Both the position numbers and the translations under genes were made by a program. Shown piece after piece: positions 10,554 to 21,897 of a stretch of 64,000 nt of DNA. The notes beneath the pieces were generated by a model. The model did not search any database and was not told where the DNA came from. It worked only from the letters and a program-made list of their open reading frames with translations. Source of the stretch: Epiperipatus broadwayi (taxonomy: Eukaryota; Onychophora; Udeonychophora; Euonychophora; Peripatidae); NCBI GenBank assembly GCA_028023455.1, contig JAQFVV010012419.1, forward strand, positions 496,001-560,000, given 5' to 3'. The number at the start of each line of letters is the position of its first letter. Position 1 is the first letter of the stretch.

Positions 10554-13392
10554 TGAAACGGAAACCTCCAATCTCTTTCCGTTTCACCATCAACCTAATG
10601 ACCTACCCGTCTGAACTAGTTTCGAACCTATTTTAAATGTAAAAATGTAATATATAAGTCGAGCGGGAAAACTTTGCTATAATTGCCGCTTAAATGGCAT
10701 CATCCATTTACATACGAAAACACGCTATAATTAGACAGGTTTGATAAAATTATAGCGGAGAAATGCTCATAATTTATTATAAAATGTTTTATTAATTTTC
10801 AGTCAATTCTTAATTATATTCGCTATAATATTCGTATGTGGATGGATAATTTATACCTTGGAATAACGGCAAAATGATTCATATATATTTAAGTTTAAAT
10901 AAAAGTAATGTAAATGTTTTCTTTAATTTATTTAACGGTTTTCTGATTTAATGTTTTACATATATAGTTGAAACAAGTATTTTCTTTAAATTTGCTTTTT
11001 TTTTAATAAACAAATATGTTAAAAGTTATTTAGTTTTATAAAATAAGAATTATCTGTTCGCAATTAAAAATGAGAATTTTTGTAAACAAGATATCAATTA
11101 GTGACACACCCGGGTAAAAAAGTAAAATCTGTTTTCTGATTGATTTTTGTTTGCAACAAAAGACTTTTTCATTAAATCAGAATACCGTTCCTTCTGCTAA
11201 GTAATAACACCTGAAAAGGAATTTAATTAATGGAAATGAATCAAATTATATAGTTTATATATTTTGATACATTTTTTTAAGGAAATTAAATATAACACCT
11301 CGGAGATTTTATCAGTTGTTGTAGAAATTGAATTATATTATTTTGCTTTAATTAAAAGTCAATTGGTCCCGAGGCTTACGAAATTCCAGAAAGGTGTTAA
11401 AGTTTAGTAGAAGGATATAAATAGGCCTTATTTTAAGCAGGAAGGAGAATCCATCTTGCTTTTGAAGAGAGTTAACATCAGAAGTCAAAATTGTTAATTT
11501 TACCATGTCTGGCTAAAGTCAGGCAAGAATTGCTGCAATTCCCGTGATGGAACGCCGAGTTCAATCCATCAAATGCCGAAGCAACAACCACACCAAATAA
11601 AGAGATGTCATAAGCCGCTAAAAGAACTTGCCTTCGTTCCAACACCATTTTAAATCGTCTCCCAACTGAATAAGAACATGCCATAAGCCGCCAAAGAACT
11701 CACCTTCATTCCAGCTCGAATATCTCCAGTTCAGCTATAGGAGAACTGTTTTAATATTATTTAAAATCGCAGAGCTCTGTGTGAATTTCAACAACAATCA
11801 TTATTTCTTCAAAATCAGGTTAGCTAACCATATTATTGCAATTTCTTTCTAAATTATTTTCCAAATAATATTGTAAATTCTCTAAAATGAAATACTTTTG
11901 CAAATTTCTTTATTAATTCAATATTGTAAACTCTGTCTAAATCGTATTTGAAATCTATAAATGAAATATTTTTGCTAAATTTCTTTGTTAATTAATATTT
12001 TGCTATATAATTTAATCACTGCAGTTATATTTTGCTTTTCTTTTGCTTATTTTAATTATTGTTAGTTATGCCTATGTTTCGAAACGGCGTGCATTTAATT
12101 ATAGAATATGTTTTTAAACATATAAATTTAAATTATTTATATAGCGTCATTTCGTGCGCTGTTTCGAAACCCAAATTCATATTTTTTCACTTAATAAATT
12201 AATTAATATAAATATAAAATGTGGCTTTTCAACCTTTATTTATTATGTTACTAAAGATTAAACTAGCCTGGAGTGTAATTATAAGTATATTTTTTTAGTT
12301 AAGTATTCGTAAGTCCCTTATTAAATATACTTTTCCACCTTTTAAGAGTTTATTAGTTATAGATAACTAAAGAGATTGAACGGGATAAAGTAAAGTTTGT
12401 ATATACATTCCTGTCAGTAGCATATCGTATTTCTCATGCTACAGAAGAGTTGGCTCTTTTGATCAAGCTGATAAACTTGTGTTCATTTAATATGTGATAT
12501 TTCATTTATAATATCCTTCGGCTTGGCGGATGTGGAATTTATTTATTTATATTTTCTCGTTGTGCTGTTTTATATATAAGATGGAGCCACGGCGTTGCCA
12601 GCACATCTTCTCTTATGGGTAGTGCAGTAGCGAAGTCTGAGCTACGGGCCAGATTAGCACGTAAGTCCCCCGCCTCTGAACCAAATAAAGGTTCCCCATT
12701 AGCAGCATGACGACCGGTTATTGGGTAAACCGTTGTTTGTCACAAAAACCCTAAAACTATTCTTCCATCCGCAGAGCCACTTTATTATTATATTTTACTT
12801 GTGCCTAGCGTATTAGTAAAATCGTTATAGCCAACTCTCCCTCCCTAATATGCAGTCTTCGGCGTTGATCCGAAGCATTCTTGAAAACCCGTTCGATCTA
12901 AAGCTATCTGGGATGCTTTAAAAGCCCATAGTTAAAATAAATTTCTTATAATTAAGATGTATTAAGTTTCACTCCAGACTTGGTTTGATTTTACGTAAAA
13001 GAGCCACATGAACTGATGATGAAAGGGCATAACTGGTAAAAGTTAATGTAGTGATTAGTTGTATAGCGGGATATTTGGCTCCATTGAATCATAGCCACAA
13101 ACCTATTTGCCAACATCAATTATTGTTCAAATAGTCTAGAGAATGTTACTTTATAAATAAAATGCCTGCGTGCATTTGCCAACAACAATTGTCAATAAAT
13201 ATATTTTAATTCATCATATATCAGTTTCTGTCTCATTATTAAATCAATCCAATTCACTAATTGCCCATAAGTATTCATTAGTAAAGCCCCTATTATTTAA
13301 ATATGTTAGATTTTATCTGTGGAATGTCTAGTATTTAAGTTGTTTATATATATGTTTAAGTCCATGAGTCTTATTGTTTTCTCCGATTTGCT
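10554..13392 (+). repeat. Family A LTR, copy A2 (3' end missing)
   Basis: It starts TGAAACGGAAA and follows A1 closely through CTCCGATTTGCT, where a SINE begins. The last ~260 bp of the LTR and the PBS are absent: after the SINE the sequence passes straight into partial copy A3. It contains ~43 bp near 11,055 that A1 and A5 lack. The second GTAAGT is kept, while the first is changed. By position it would be the 3' LTR of A1-I1, but the indel and SINE differences show they are not a simple LTR pair. Confidence 0.75.
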
Positions 13393-13595
13393 AGTGGGCC
13401 GGATGAAGAATTAAATCTCGTGTGCTACCATTGTTATGTTATCCATTGGGTGTTAGATCTGGGGCTTGGAGAGTGGGTTCGAATCCAGGCTGGTCCCTGA
13501 CCAAAATCTCGGGCTCGACTGGGTTTGAAGTACATTTTGTGAGTTCCAGCTCGTGTTAGATGGATAAGCAAGTTTTGACTGGCACATAGGTTTTT
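13393..13595 (+). mobile_element. tRNA-related SINE inserted in LTR A2
   Basis: A ~200-bp unit runs from AGTGGGCCGGATGA to a T-run. It contains GGTTCGAATCC at 13,476-13,486, a perfect pol III B box. An A box is not convincing. The same unit occurs in A4 and, reversed, in A5, always directly after CTCCGATTTGCT. A1 has no insert at this site, so it is probably the empty-site form. The terminal T-run could be a pol III terminator or tail. SINE status is inferred from size, B box and presence/absence. Confidence 0.55.
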
Positions 13596-15704
13596 AATAA
13601 TTTTTTAAAGTAAATTAAATATAACACCTCGGAGATGTTATCTGTTGTAGAAATTGGATTATATTATTTTGTTTAATTAAAAGTCAATTGGTCCCGAGGC
13701 TAATGAAATTCCAAAGGTGTTAAAGTTTAGTTGAAATGTATAAATAAGCCTTATTTTAAGCGGGAAGATAGAATCCATCTTGCTTTTGAAGAGAGTTAAC
13801 ATCAGAAGTCAAAAGTGTTAATTTTACCATGTCTGGCTAAAGTCAGGCAAAAATTGCTGCAATTCCCGTGATGGAATGCCTAGTTCAATCCATCAAATGC
13901 CAAAGGAACAACCAAGCTTACACCAACTAAATTTGAAGATGCCATAAGCCGTAAAAATAATTTATTTGCCTTCGTTCCGATTTCAGTCCAGCTAAACAAA
14001 CAATATTTTAAAAATCATCTCCCAACTAAATTAAAGATGCCATAAGCCGCCCAAGAATTCACCTTCATTCCAGTGTCAAATATCTCTAGCCCATCTACAG
14101 GAGAACTGTTTTAATATTTAAAATCGCAGGGCTCTGTAAATTTCAAAAACAGTCATGATTTCTTCAAAAACAGGTTAGCTAACCATATCATTGAACTTTC
14201 TCGCTAAATTGTTTCTGAAATAATATTTAAATGAAATACTTTTTGCTAATTTTTCCTTAATTGTAAACTGTCTAAATTGTTTCCTAAAATAATATTTTAA
14301 TTCTAGAAAATGTAATACTTTTGCAAATTTTTCTTTATTAATTAATATTTTGCTATATAATTTAATCACTGCAGTTATATTTTGCTTTTCTTTTGCTTAT
14401 TTTAATTATTGTTAGTTATGCCTATGTTTCGAAACAGCATGCATTTAATTATAGAATATGTTTTTAAACATATAAATTTAAATTATTTATATAGCGTCAT
14501 TTCGTGCGCTGTTTCGAAACCCAAATTCATATTTTTGTCATTTAGTAAATTAATTAATATAAATATAAAATGTGGCTTTTCAACCTTTATTTACTATGTT
14601 ACTAAAAATTAAACTAGCCTGGAGTGCAATCATAAGTATATTTTTTTAGTTAAGTATTCGTAAGTCCCCTATTAAATATACTTTTCCCCCTTTTAAAAGT
14701 TTAGTAGTTATAGATAACTAAAGAGATTGAACGGGATAAAGTAAAGTTTGTAGATATCTATATTGCCGTCAGTAGAATATCGTATTTCTCATGCTACAGA
14801 AGAGTTGGCTCTTTTGATCAAGCTGATGATCTAGTGTTCATTTAATATACGATCTTTAATTTATAATATCCTTCGGCTTGGCGGATGTGGGATTTATTAA
14901 TATTTTCTCGTTGTGCTGTTCTTTTTGATATATATATAAGATGGAGCCACGGTAAGTCCAGCCCATCTTCTCTTATGGGTAGTGCAGTAGCGAAGTCTGA
15001 GCTACGGGCCAGATTAGCATGTAAGTCCCTCGCCTCTGAACCAAATAAAGGTTCCCCATTAGCAGCATGATGACCGGTTCTTGGGTAAACCGTTGTTTGT
15101 CACAAAAACCCTAAAACTATTCTTCCATCCGCAGAGCCACATTATTATTATACTTTACTTGTGCCTAGCGTATTAGGAAAATCATTATAGCCAACTCTCC
15201 CTCCCTAATATGCAGTCTTACGGCGTTGATCCGAAGCAATCTTGAAAACCCGTTCGATCTAAAGCTATCTGGGACACTTTAAAAGCCCATAGTTAAAATA
15301 AATTTATTATAATTAAGACGTATTATTAAGCTTCAGTCCAGACTTGGTTTGATTTCACGTACAATAGCCACATGAACTGATGATGAAAGGGCATAACTGG
15401 TAAAAGTTAATGTAGTGATTAGTTATATAGTAGGGTATTTGTTTCCATTAAATAATATTGGAGCAATTAAATTTGCCAACATCAATTATTGTTCAAATAG
15501 TCTAGAGAATGTTACTTTATAAATGAAATGCCTGTGTGCATTGGCCAACAACAATTGTCAATAAATATATTTTAATTCATCATATATCAGTTTCTGTCTC
15601 ATTATTAAATCAATCCAATTCACTAATTGCCCATAAGTATTCATTAGTAAAGCCCCTATTATTTAAATATGTTAGATTTTATCTGTGGAATGTCTAGTAT
15701 TTAA
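13596..15704 (+). repeat. Family A LTR, copy A3 (truncated at both ends)
   Basis: It begins at sequence equivalent to A1 position ~5131 (TTAAATATAACACCTCGGAGA) and stops at GTCTAGTATTTAAG (A1 ~7195). There it jumps into the coiled-coil part of Gag at 15,705. Short AAGAG-type microhomology lies at the jump. Relative to A2 it has extra CAAGCTTACACCAACTAAATT-type sequence shared with A4. It is the most diverged of the five LTR copies with A4. Confidence 0.7.
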
Positions 15705-16787
15705 GAGTGTGAAGAAGCCCAAAGGGAGATCAGAGAGGAAATATATGAAATAAAAGAAAACCTGCTACAAAGAAGTCAAGTAACTGACCAAGAAGGAAAC
15801 ATGATCACCACATGTATTCAAGAAATGAGAAAAGATCTGGCAGAGATGAAAGAAGTAAAAAAAAGTTTAGAAAGTAACTTAACTAGTAATCACCAAGCCA
15901 ATAACTCCAATAGAACAGAGAGTGTGCAGGTTATTAGTGAGACAGTACATAAAGTTGAGGATCTTAAAGAGGGGGAAAGTGATAAGTAAAGCACTATTAT
16001 CAAAGGATATGTGCGACAGGCCATCCCAGACAGGAAGAAATCAGATTTAACACAAGAAAGAGGGAATTTGGACACAATCGGATCAATAGTACCATCAGAA
16101 AATGCACCCATAGGTCTGGCAAAATTTATCCAAGTTAAATCTTTTAAAGGAGAAGTGGGAGAAAATCCAAAAGCCCATCTAGAAAGTCTCCAAGAACTCT
16201 TCCGGTTCCAAAAAGTCTCAACAGCTGACCAAGTAGCCCTTGCTATACATCATTTATATGGATATGCAAAGTCATGGTGGGATTGCTGCACAGAGAAGCC
16301 ACAAAACTTTGACCAATATTGTTCAGCCATACATAAAACTTTTTGGAGTGAAGAACACCAGGAGGGTATATACCACTCGATACTCAGAGAGACCTATGGA
16401 TCTGTAGTGAAAGAAACCCATACACAATTTTTTTTAAGGCAGATAGCATCTCTCAGATCTTTAACAGCATTTCCATTCACAGATAACCAAAAGATTAGAA
16501 TTATCCAACAAAATATGCCCTTTAGAGTACAACAGTTGATGATGGGGTGCCAGATTCGAACGATAGAAGATATGGCAGGATTTCTAACCACCATTGATTT
16601 TACTCCAGGACCTAAAGAACCACCAGAAAAGATGCGTCGGATTGAGCCAAGATGTCAAACGATGATGATGAGCGGCCAAACATACCCTAGGTCATCAAGA
16701 TGGGAGTCACGTGATCAGACTAGAGCAAAGAGACCATATAGACAGCCAGCATCGTTAAACTACAGGCAACCCCCAGATCCTATTTAA
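15705..16787 (+). pseudogene. Family A Gag with capsid core (copy I3), one stop
   Basis: The frame begins mid-coiled-coil (ECEEAQREIREEIYEIKENL), so the N-terminus is deleted. A TAA at 15,987-15,989 interrupts an otherwise single frame. From ~16,110 it reads as a Ty3/gypsy capsid: FKGEVGENPKAHLESL, then an AKSWWD block, W-x-E-E-x-QEGIYHSILRE, then FFLRQIASLRSL and PFRVQQLM...IRTIEDMAGFL. The C-terminus is basic (RPYRQPASLNYRQ) and ends with the same PPDPI as the capsid-less copies. No CCHC knuckle. This is the only copy that shows what kind of element family A is. Capsid proteins of this family assemble virus-like particles in the cytoplasm. Confidence 0.85.
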
Positions 16788-17330
16788 ATTGTTAGTTTTT
16801 TTTTGTGTGTGTGATTTGATCTTTTTATATACTCTTTTATATATATTGTACACTCTATATTTTATTTATATACCTTGTATATATATATTATACACTTTAT
16901 ATTTATTTACATACCCTTTATATTGTTATTATACACATTACATTTTATCTATATCCATTTTACCTATTATATACTTTATATTTTAACCATATATTATCTA
17001 TATACCCCTTTATATATTTATTACACGCATTATATTATATATATACATAAAACATATCCATTATTTTGACAAAGATGTATACTCGTTTGGGTATATATCT
17101 GTTTAAGTTTAAAATATTTACTAATAACCGATGATTTCATTATATGTGTTGATAATTGTTAGGAGCACTAAATGTATTATATAGTGTAATCTAGTATGAT
17201 GTATTATCATAAGTTTAACGTAGGATTAGGCCAGGAGTTATAGGATGAAGAAAGCCATAATTTACCTCTGTGTTTATATAAGTAAAGTCTTTTTTTTTTT
17301 ATTTGTTTTTTTTTACTAAGTTTACTGATA
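16788..17330 (+). repeat. AT-rich 3' tail after I3
   Basis: It has the same composition and order as the tail of I1: TATACACTTTATAT-type repeats to ~17,045, then AACATATCCATTATTTTGAC and a unique stretch up to LTR A4. The repeat block is about half as long as in I1, showing length instability. No purine tract lies before the LTR. Confidence 0.65.
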
Positions 17331-20152
17331 TGAGACGGAAATCTCCAGTCCCTTTCTGTTTCACCATCAACCTAATGACCTACCCGTCTGAACTAGTTTC
17401 GAACCTATTTTAAATGTAATATATAAGTCGAGCGGGAAAACTTTGCTACAATGGCCGCTTGAATGGCATCATCCATTTACATGCGAAAACACGCTATAAT
17501 TAGACAGGTTTGATAAAATTATAGCGGAGAAATACTCATAGTTTGTTATAGGGTGTTTTATTGGTTTTCAGTCAATTCTTAAATATATTCGCTATAATAT
17601 TCGTATGTGGATGGATAATTTAAACCTTGGAATAGCGGCAAAATGATTTATATATATATATTTAAGTTAAAATGGAAAAGATATACTATAGTGTAAAATG
17701 TTTTCTTTAAATTATATTTAACGGTTTTCTGATTTGATGTTTTACATATATAATTGAAACTAAAGTATTTTCTTTAAATTTGCTTTTTTTTTTAATAAAC
17801 AAATAATATGTAAGAACAAATATGTTAAAAGTTATTTATTTCAGTAAAATAAAAATCACCCATTTGTAATTAAAAATGAGAATTTTGTGTAGACAGGAGA
17901 TCAATTAGTGACTGCACCCCGGGTAAAAAGTAAAATCTGTTTTCTGATTGATTTTTGTTTGCAACAAAAGACTTTTTCATTAGATCAGAGTACCGTTCCT
18001 TCTGCTGGGTAATAACACCTGAAGGGGAGTTTAATTGGTGAAAATGAATCAGGTTGTATGGTTTGTATGTTTTGATGCATTTTTTTGGGGAAATTGGGTA
18101 TGGCGCCTCGGAGATTTTGTCAGTTGTTGTGGAGGTTGAATTGTATTGTTTTGCTTTAATTAAAAGTCAATTGGTCTTGAGGCTTACGAAATTCCAAAAG
18201 GGTGTTAAAGTTTGGTAGAAGGATATAAATAGGCCTTATTTTAAGCGGGAAGAAGAATCCATCTTGCTTTTGAAGAGAGTTCACATCAGAAGTCAAAATT
18301 GTTGATTTTACCATGTCTGGCTAAAGTCAGGCAAGAATTGCTGCAATTCCCGTGATGGAACGCCGAGTTCAATCCGTCAAATGCCAAAGGAACAACCAAG
18401 CTTACACCAACTAAATTTGAAGATGCCATAAGCCGTAAAAATAATTTGCCCTCGTTCCGATTTCAATCCAGCTAAAGAAACACTATTTTAAAAATCGTCT
18501 CCCAACTAAATTGAGGATGCCATAGACCGCCAAAGAAGTCACCTTCGTTTCCAGCTCGAATCTCTCCTTAGCTACAGAACTATTTTAGTATTATTTAAAA
18601 TCGCAGAGCTCTGTGTGCATTTCAAAAACATTCATTATTTTTTCAAAAACAGGTTGGCTAACCATATTATTGAAATTTCTATCTAAATTGTTTTCGAAAT
18701 AATATTTAAATGAAATACTTTTTGCTAATACCATAGTGTAAACTGTCTAAATTGTTTCCTAAAATATTTTAATTCTGTAAATGAAATATTTTTGCTAAAT
18801 TTCTTTGTTAATTAATATTTTGCTATATAATTTGGTCACTGCAGTTATATTTTGCTTTTCTTTTGCTTATTTTGATTATTGTTAGTTATGCCTATGTTTC
18901 GAAGCGGCATGCATTTAATTATAGAATATGTTTTTAAACATATAAATTTAAATTATTTATATAGCGTCATTTCGTGCGCTGTTTCAAAACCCAAATTCAT
19001 AATTTTTCACTTAATAAATTAATTAATATAAATATAAAATGTGGCTTTTCAACCTTTATTTATTATGTTACTAAGAATTAAACTAGCCTGGAGTGTAATT
19101 ATAAGTATATTTTTTTAGTTAAGTATTCGTAAGTCCCTTATTAAATATACTTTTCCACCTTTTAAGAGTTTATTAGTTATAGATAACTAAAGAGATTGAA
19201 CGGGATAAAGTAAAGTTTGTATATACATTCCTGTCAGTAGCATATCGTATTTCTCATGCTACAGAAGAGTTGGCTCTTTTGATCAAGCTGATAAACTTGT
19301 GTTCATTTAATATGTGATATTTCATTTATAATATCCTTCGGCTTGGCGGATGTGGAATTTATTTATTTATATCTTCTCGTTATGCTGTTTTTTTTATACA
19401 TATATAAGATGGAGCCACGGTAAGTCCAGCCCATCTTTTTTTATGGGTAGTGCAGTAGTGAAGTCTGAGCTACGGGCCAGATTAGCACGTAAGTCCCCCG
19501 CCTCTGAACCAAATAAAAGTTCCCCATTAGCAGCATGATGACCGGTTATTGGGTAAACCGTTGTTTGTCACAAAAACCCTAAAACTATTCTTCCATCCGC
19601 AGAGCCACTTTATTATTATATTTTACTTGTGCCTAGCGTATTAGTAAAATCGTTATAGCCAACTCTCCCTCCCTAATATGCAGTCTTCGGCATTGATCCG
19701 AAGCATTCTTGAAAACCCGTTCGATCTAAAGCTATCTGGGACGCTTTAAAAGCCCATAGTTAAAATAAATTTCTTGTAATTAAGATGTATTAAGTTTCAC
19801 TCCAGACTTGGTTTGATTTTACATAAAAGAGCCACACGAACTGATGATGAAAGGGCATAACTGGTAAAAGTTAATGTAGTGATTGGTTGTATAGCAGGAT
19901 ATTTGGCTCCATTGAATCATAGCCACAAACCTATTTTGCCAACAACAATTGTCAATAAATATATTTTAATTCATCATATATCAGTTTCTGTCTCATTATT
20001 GGATCAATCCAATTCACTAATTGCCCATAAGTATTCATTAGTAAAGCCCCTATTATTTAAATATGTTAGATTTTATCTGTGGAATGTCTAGTATTTAAGT
20101 TGTTTATATATGTGTTTTAGTCCATGAGTCTTATTGTTTTCTCCGATTTGCT
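17331..20152 (+). repeat. Family A LTR, copy A4 (3' end deleted)
   Basis: It starts TGAGACGGAAA, one base off the consensus terminus. From about 17,540 to 18,140 it shows many A-to-G differences from A1 and A2 (for example AATTGGTG for AATTAATG, TTGTATGG for TTATATAG), a cluster not seen elsewhere. After CTCCGATTTGCT it carries the SINE, then sequence jumps to the late leader, deleting the LTR end and PBS. Confidence 0.75.
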
Positions 20153-20360
20153 AGTGGGCCGGATGAGGAATTAAATCTCGTGTGCTACCATTGTTATGTT
20201 ATCCATTGGGTGTTAGATCTGGGGCTTGGAGAGTGGGTTCGAATCCAGGCTGGTTCCTGACCAAAATCTCGGGCTCGACTGGGTTTGAAGTACATTTTGT
20301 GAGTTCCAGCTCGTGTTAGATGGATGAGCATGTTTTGACTGGCACATAGATTTTTTTTTT
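20153..20360 (+). mobile_element. tRNA-related SINE inserted in LTR A4
   Basis: This is the same unit and insertion point as in A2, with GGTTCGAATCC near 20,236. It ends in T11 followed directly by a G8 run, where leader sequence (AGAGCAGCAAACAGCC) resumes. The junction therefore coincides with a deletion of about 750 bp that removed the LTR end and PBS. Confidence 0.55.
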
Positions 20361-20450
20361 GGGGGGGGAGAGCAGCAAACAGCCATATTAAAAGTATAGA
20401 AGTTTTAAAAATCAAATATTTATTAGGTGCGAAAAATAAATAAATAAATT

Positions 20451-21897
20451 TTGAAAGGATTGTACAAGATAACAAAAATTGTAGCTATGCCAGAGAATTT
20501 AGTTACAAAAATATCGGAACAGACATCGATGGAGATTAAGCAGGAAGGCTGGGATTTTAATTGGTTGCTGAGACAGCTTAGACAGGATGCGAAAGAAATG
20601 GATCAGAAAATGGATCAGAAAATGGAGGCAAGGGATCAGAAAATGGATCAGAAAATGGAGGCAAGGGATCAGAAAATGGATCAGAAAATGGAGGCAAGGG
20701 ATCAGAAAATGGATCAGAAAATGGAGGCAAGGGATCAGAAAATGGATCAGAAAATGGAGGCAAGGGATCAGAAAATGAATCAGAAAATGGAGGCAAGGGA
20801 TCAGAAAATGAATCAGAAAATGGAGGAAAGGGATCAGAAAATGAATCAGAAAATGGAGGAAAGGGATCAGAAAATGGAGGAAATGAATCACAAAATGACA
20901 CAAAGATTTGAAACCCTTAGCAGAGATATTAGACAAGAGATGGCAGACAAAGATAAAAGACTGGAAGAAATGTGCCAAGGTCTACAGGGATTGTCAACCA
21001 GCTGTCAGCAGAAGTCTGAAGAAATTAGGGGAGAAGTTAAAGAAATTTTACATAAAAACCAAGAAGAAAATAGAAAGGAATTTGTTGTGATTAAAGAAGA
21101 AGTGAAGACCGTAGTAGAGAAGGTAGAATGTCAAGAAAAGAATGTGATAGACAAGGTTTATGAAGTTGGTGTAGAATTAGGCAGCAAATTCCAAGAGTGT
21201 GAAGAGACTCAAAAGGAAATCAGAAATGAAATACATGAAATCAAAGAAAATTTCATACAAAAAAATCAAATGGCTACTAAAGAAGAAAACATTATCACAG
21301 CATGTATTCCAGAATTGAAAGATGTAGCAGAAATGAAAGAAGAGAGAGAAAAGGAAAGTAAGGAAAGCAACTTTGCTAGTGATTACCAAGATAAAAGACT
21401 TGATAGACAGGAGGGAGTGCAAATTATTGGCCAGAGTGAAGATGATAATAAAAATAATTTTAGAGAGAGCGAAGCCAAAGTCAATCAGCAAAGTACCATA
21501 GTCAAAGAAAATGAATTGTTAAGCGAACATAATTTCCAGATGGATGATGAAAATAGCACATTTTACCGGTATGAAGAACAAATTGGTTTGGAAAAGAACA
21601 AATCCCAAGTGACGCAAAGTTTTGCAAAGCAAGGAATGGGGAAAAGCACTTACAGAAGAAAAGAATGTCGAGCTGCATAGCGAGATACCGTATGAAGGCA
21701 GCGAATTCGCACTAAGTTTGACAATGCACCCTAAGCGATCTCCTGTGAGGTTGAAAGACAAAAATGAAAGCTATGAATGGATAACCGATGATGATGAAGA
21801 TGGTTGGACAACTGACGATGATGATGATGATCTGTTGGGATGTTGTTTCGACCCCGGCGTGGAGTTACTCCTTAAACTACCCCCAGATCCTATTTAA
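20451..21897 (+). pseudogene. Coiled-coil Gag-like protein, family A copy I4, frameshifted
   Basis: The first ~60 residues of the I1 protein are replaced by a short unrelated start, so the frame begins with MKGLYK and rejoins at MPENLVTKISEQ. The hendecad block is expanded to eight units. The frame runs to 21,680. Near 21,620 a ~4-bp insertion (TTTTG region) shifts it, and the true C-terminus (MHPKRSPVRLKD, acidic run, PPDPI) continues in another frame to 21,897. Its middle resembles I1 and its C-terminus resembles I5. It lies directly before the tail-to-tail junction. Confidence 0.75.
20601..20880 (+). repeat. 33-bp in-frame minisatellite coding an 11-residue coiled-coil repeat
   Basis: Eight tandem units encode DQKMDQKMEAR or its DQKMNQKMEER variant. 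I5 has five units and I1 about two. Variants are ordered (D-type first, N-type last) in all copies, so change happens by gain or loss of whole units in phase. An 11-residue period suits a hendecad coiled coil. Confidence 0.85.

Noticed and set aside
11478-11684. 68-residue minus-strand frame in LTR A2
   Set aside because: Not open in sister LTR copies.
20499-20978. 159-residue minus-strand frame with LIPCLHFLIHF repeats, and frames at 20,578-20,901 and 20,587-20,778
   Set aside because: Antisense and shifted readings of the 33-bp minisatellite inside the sense Gag frame; no independent coding signal.
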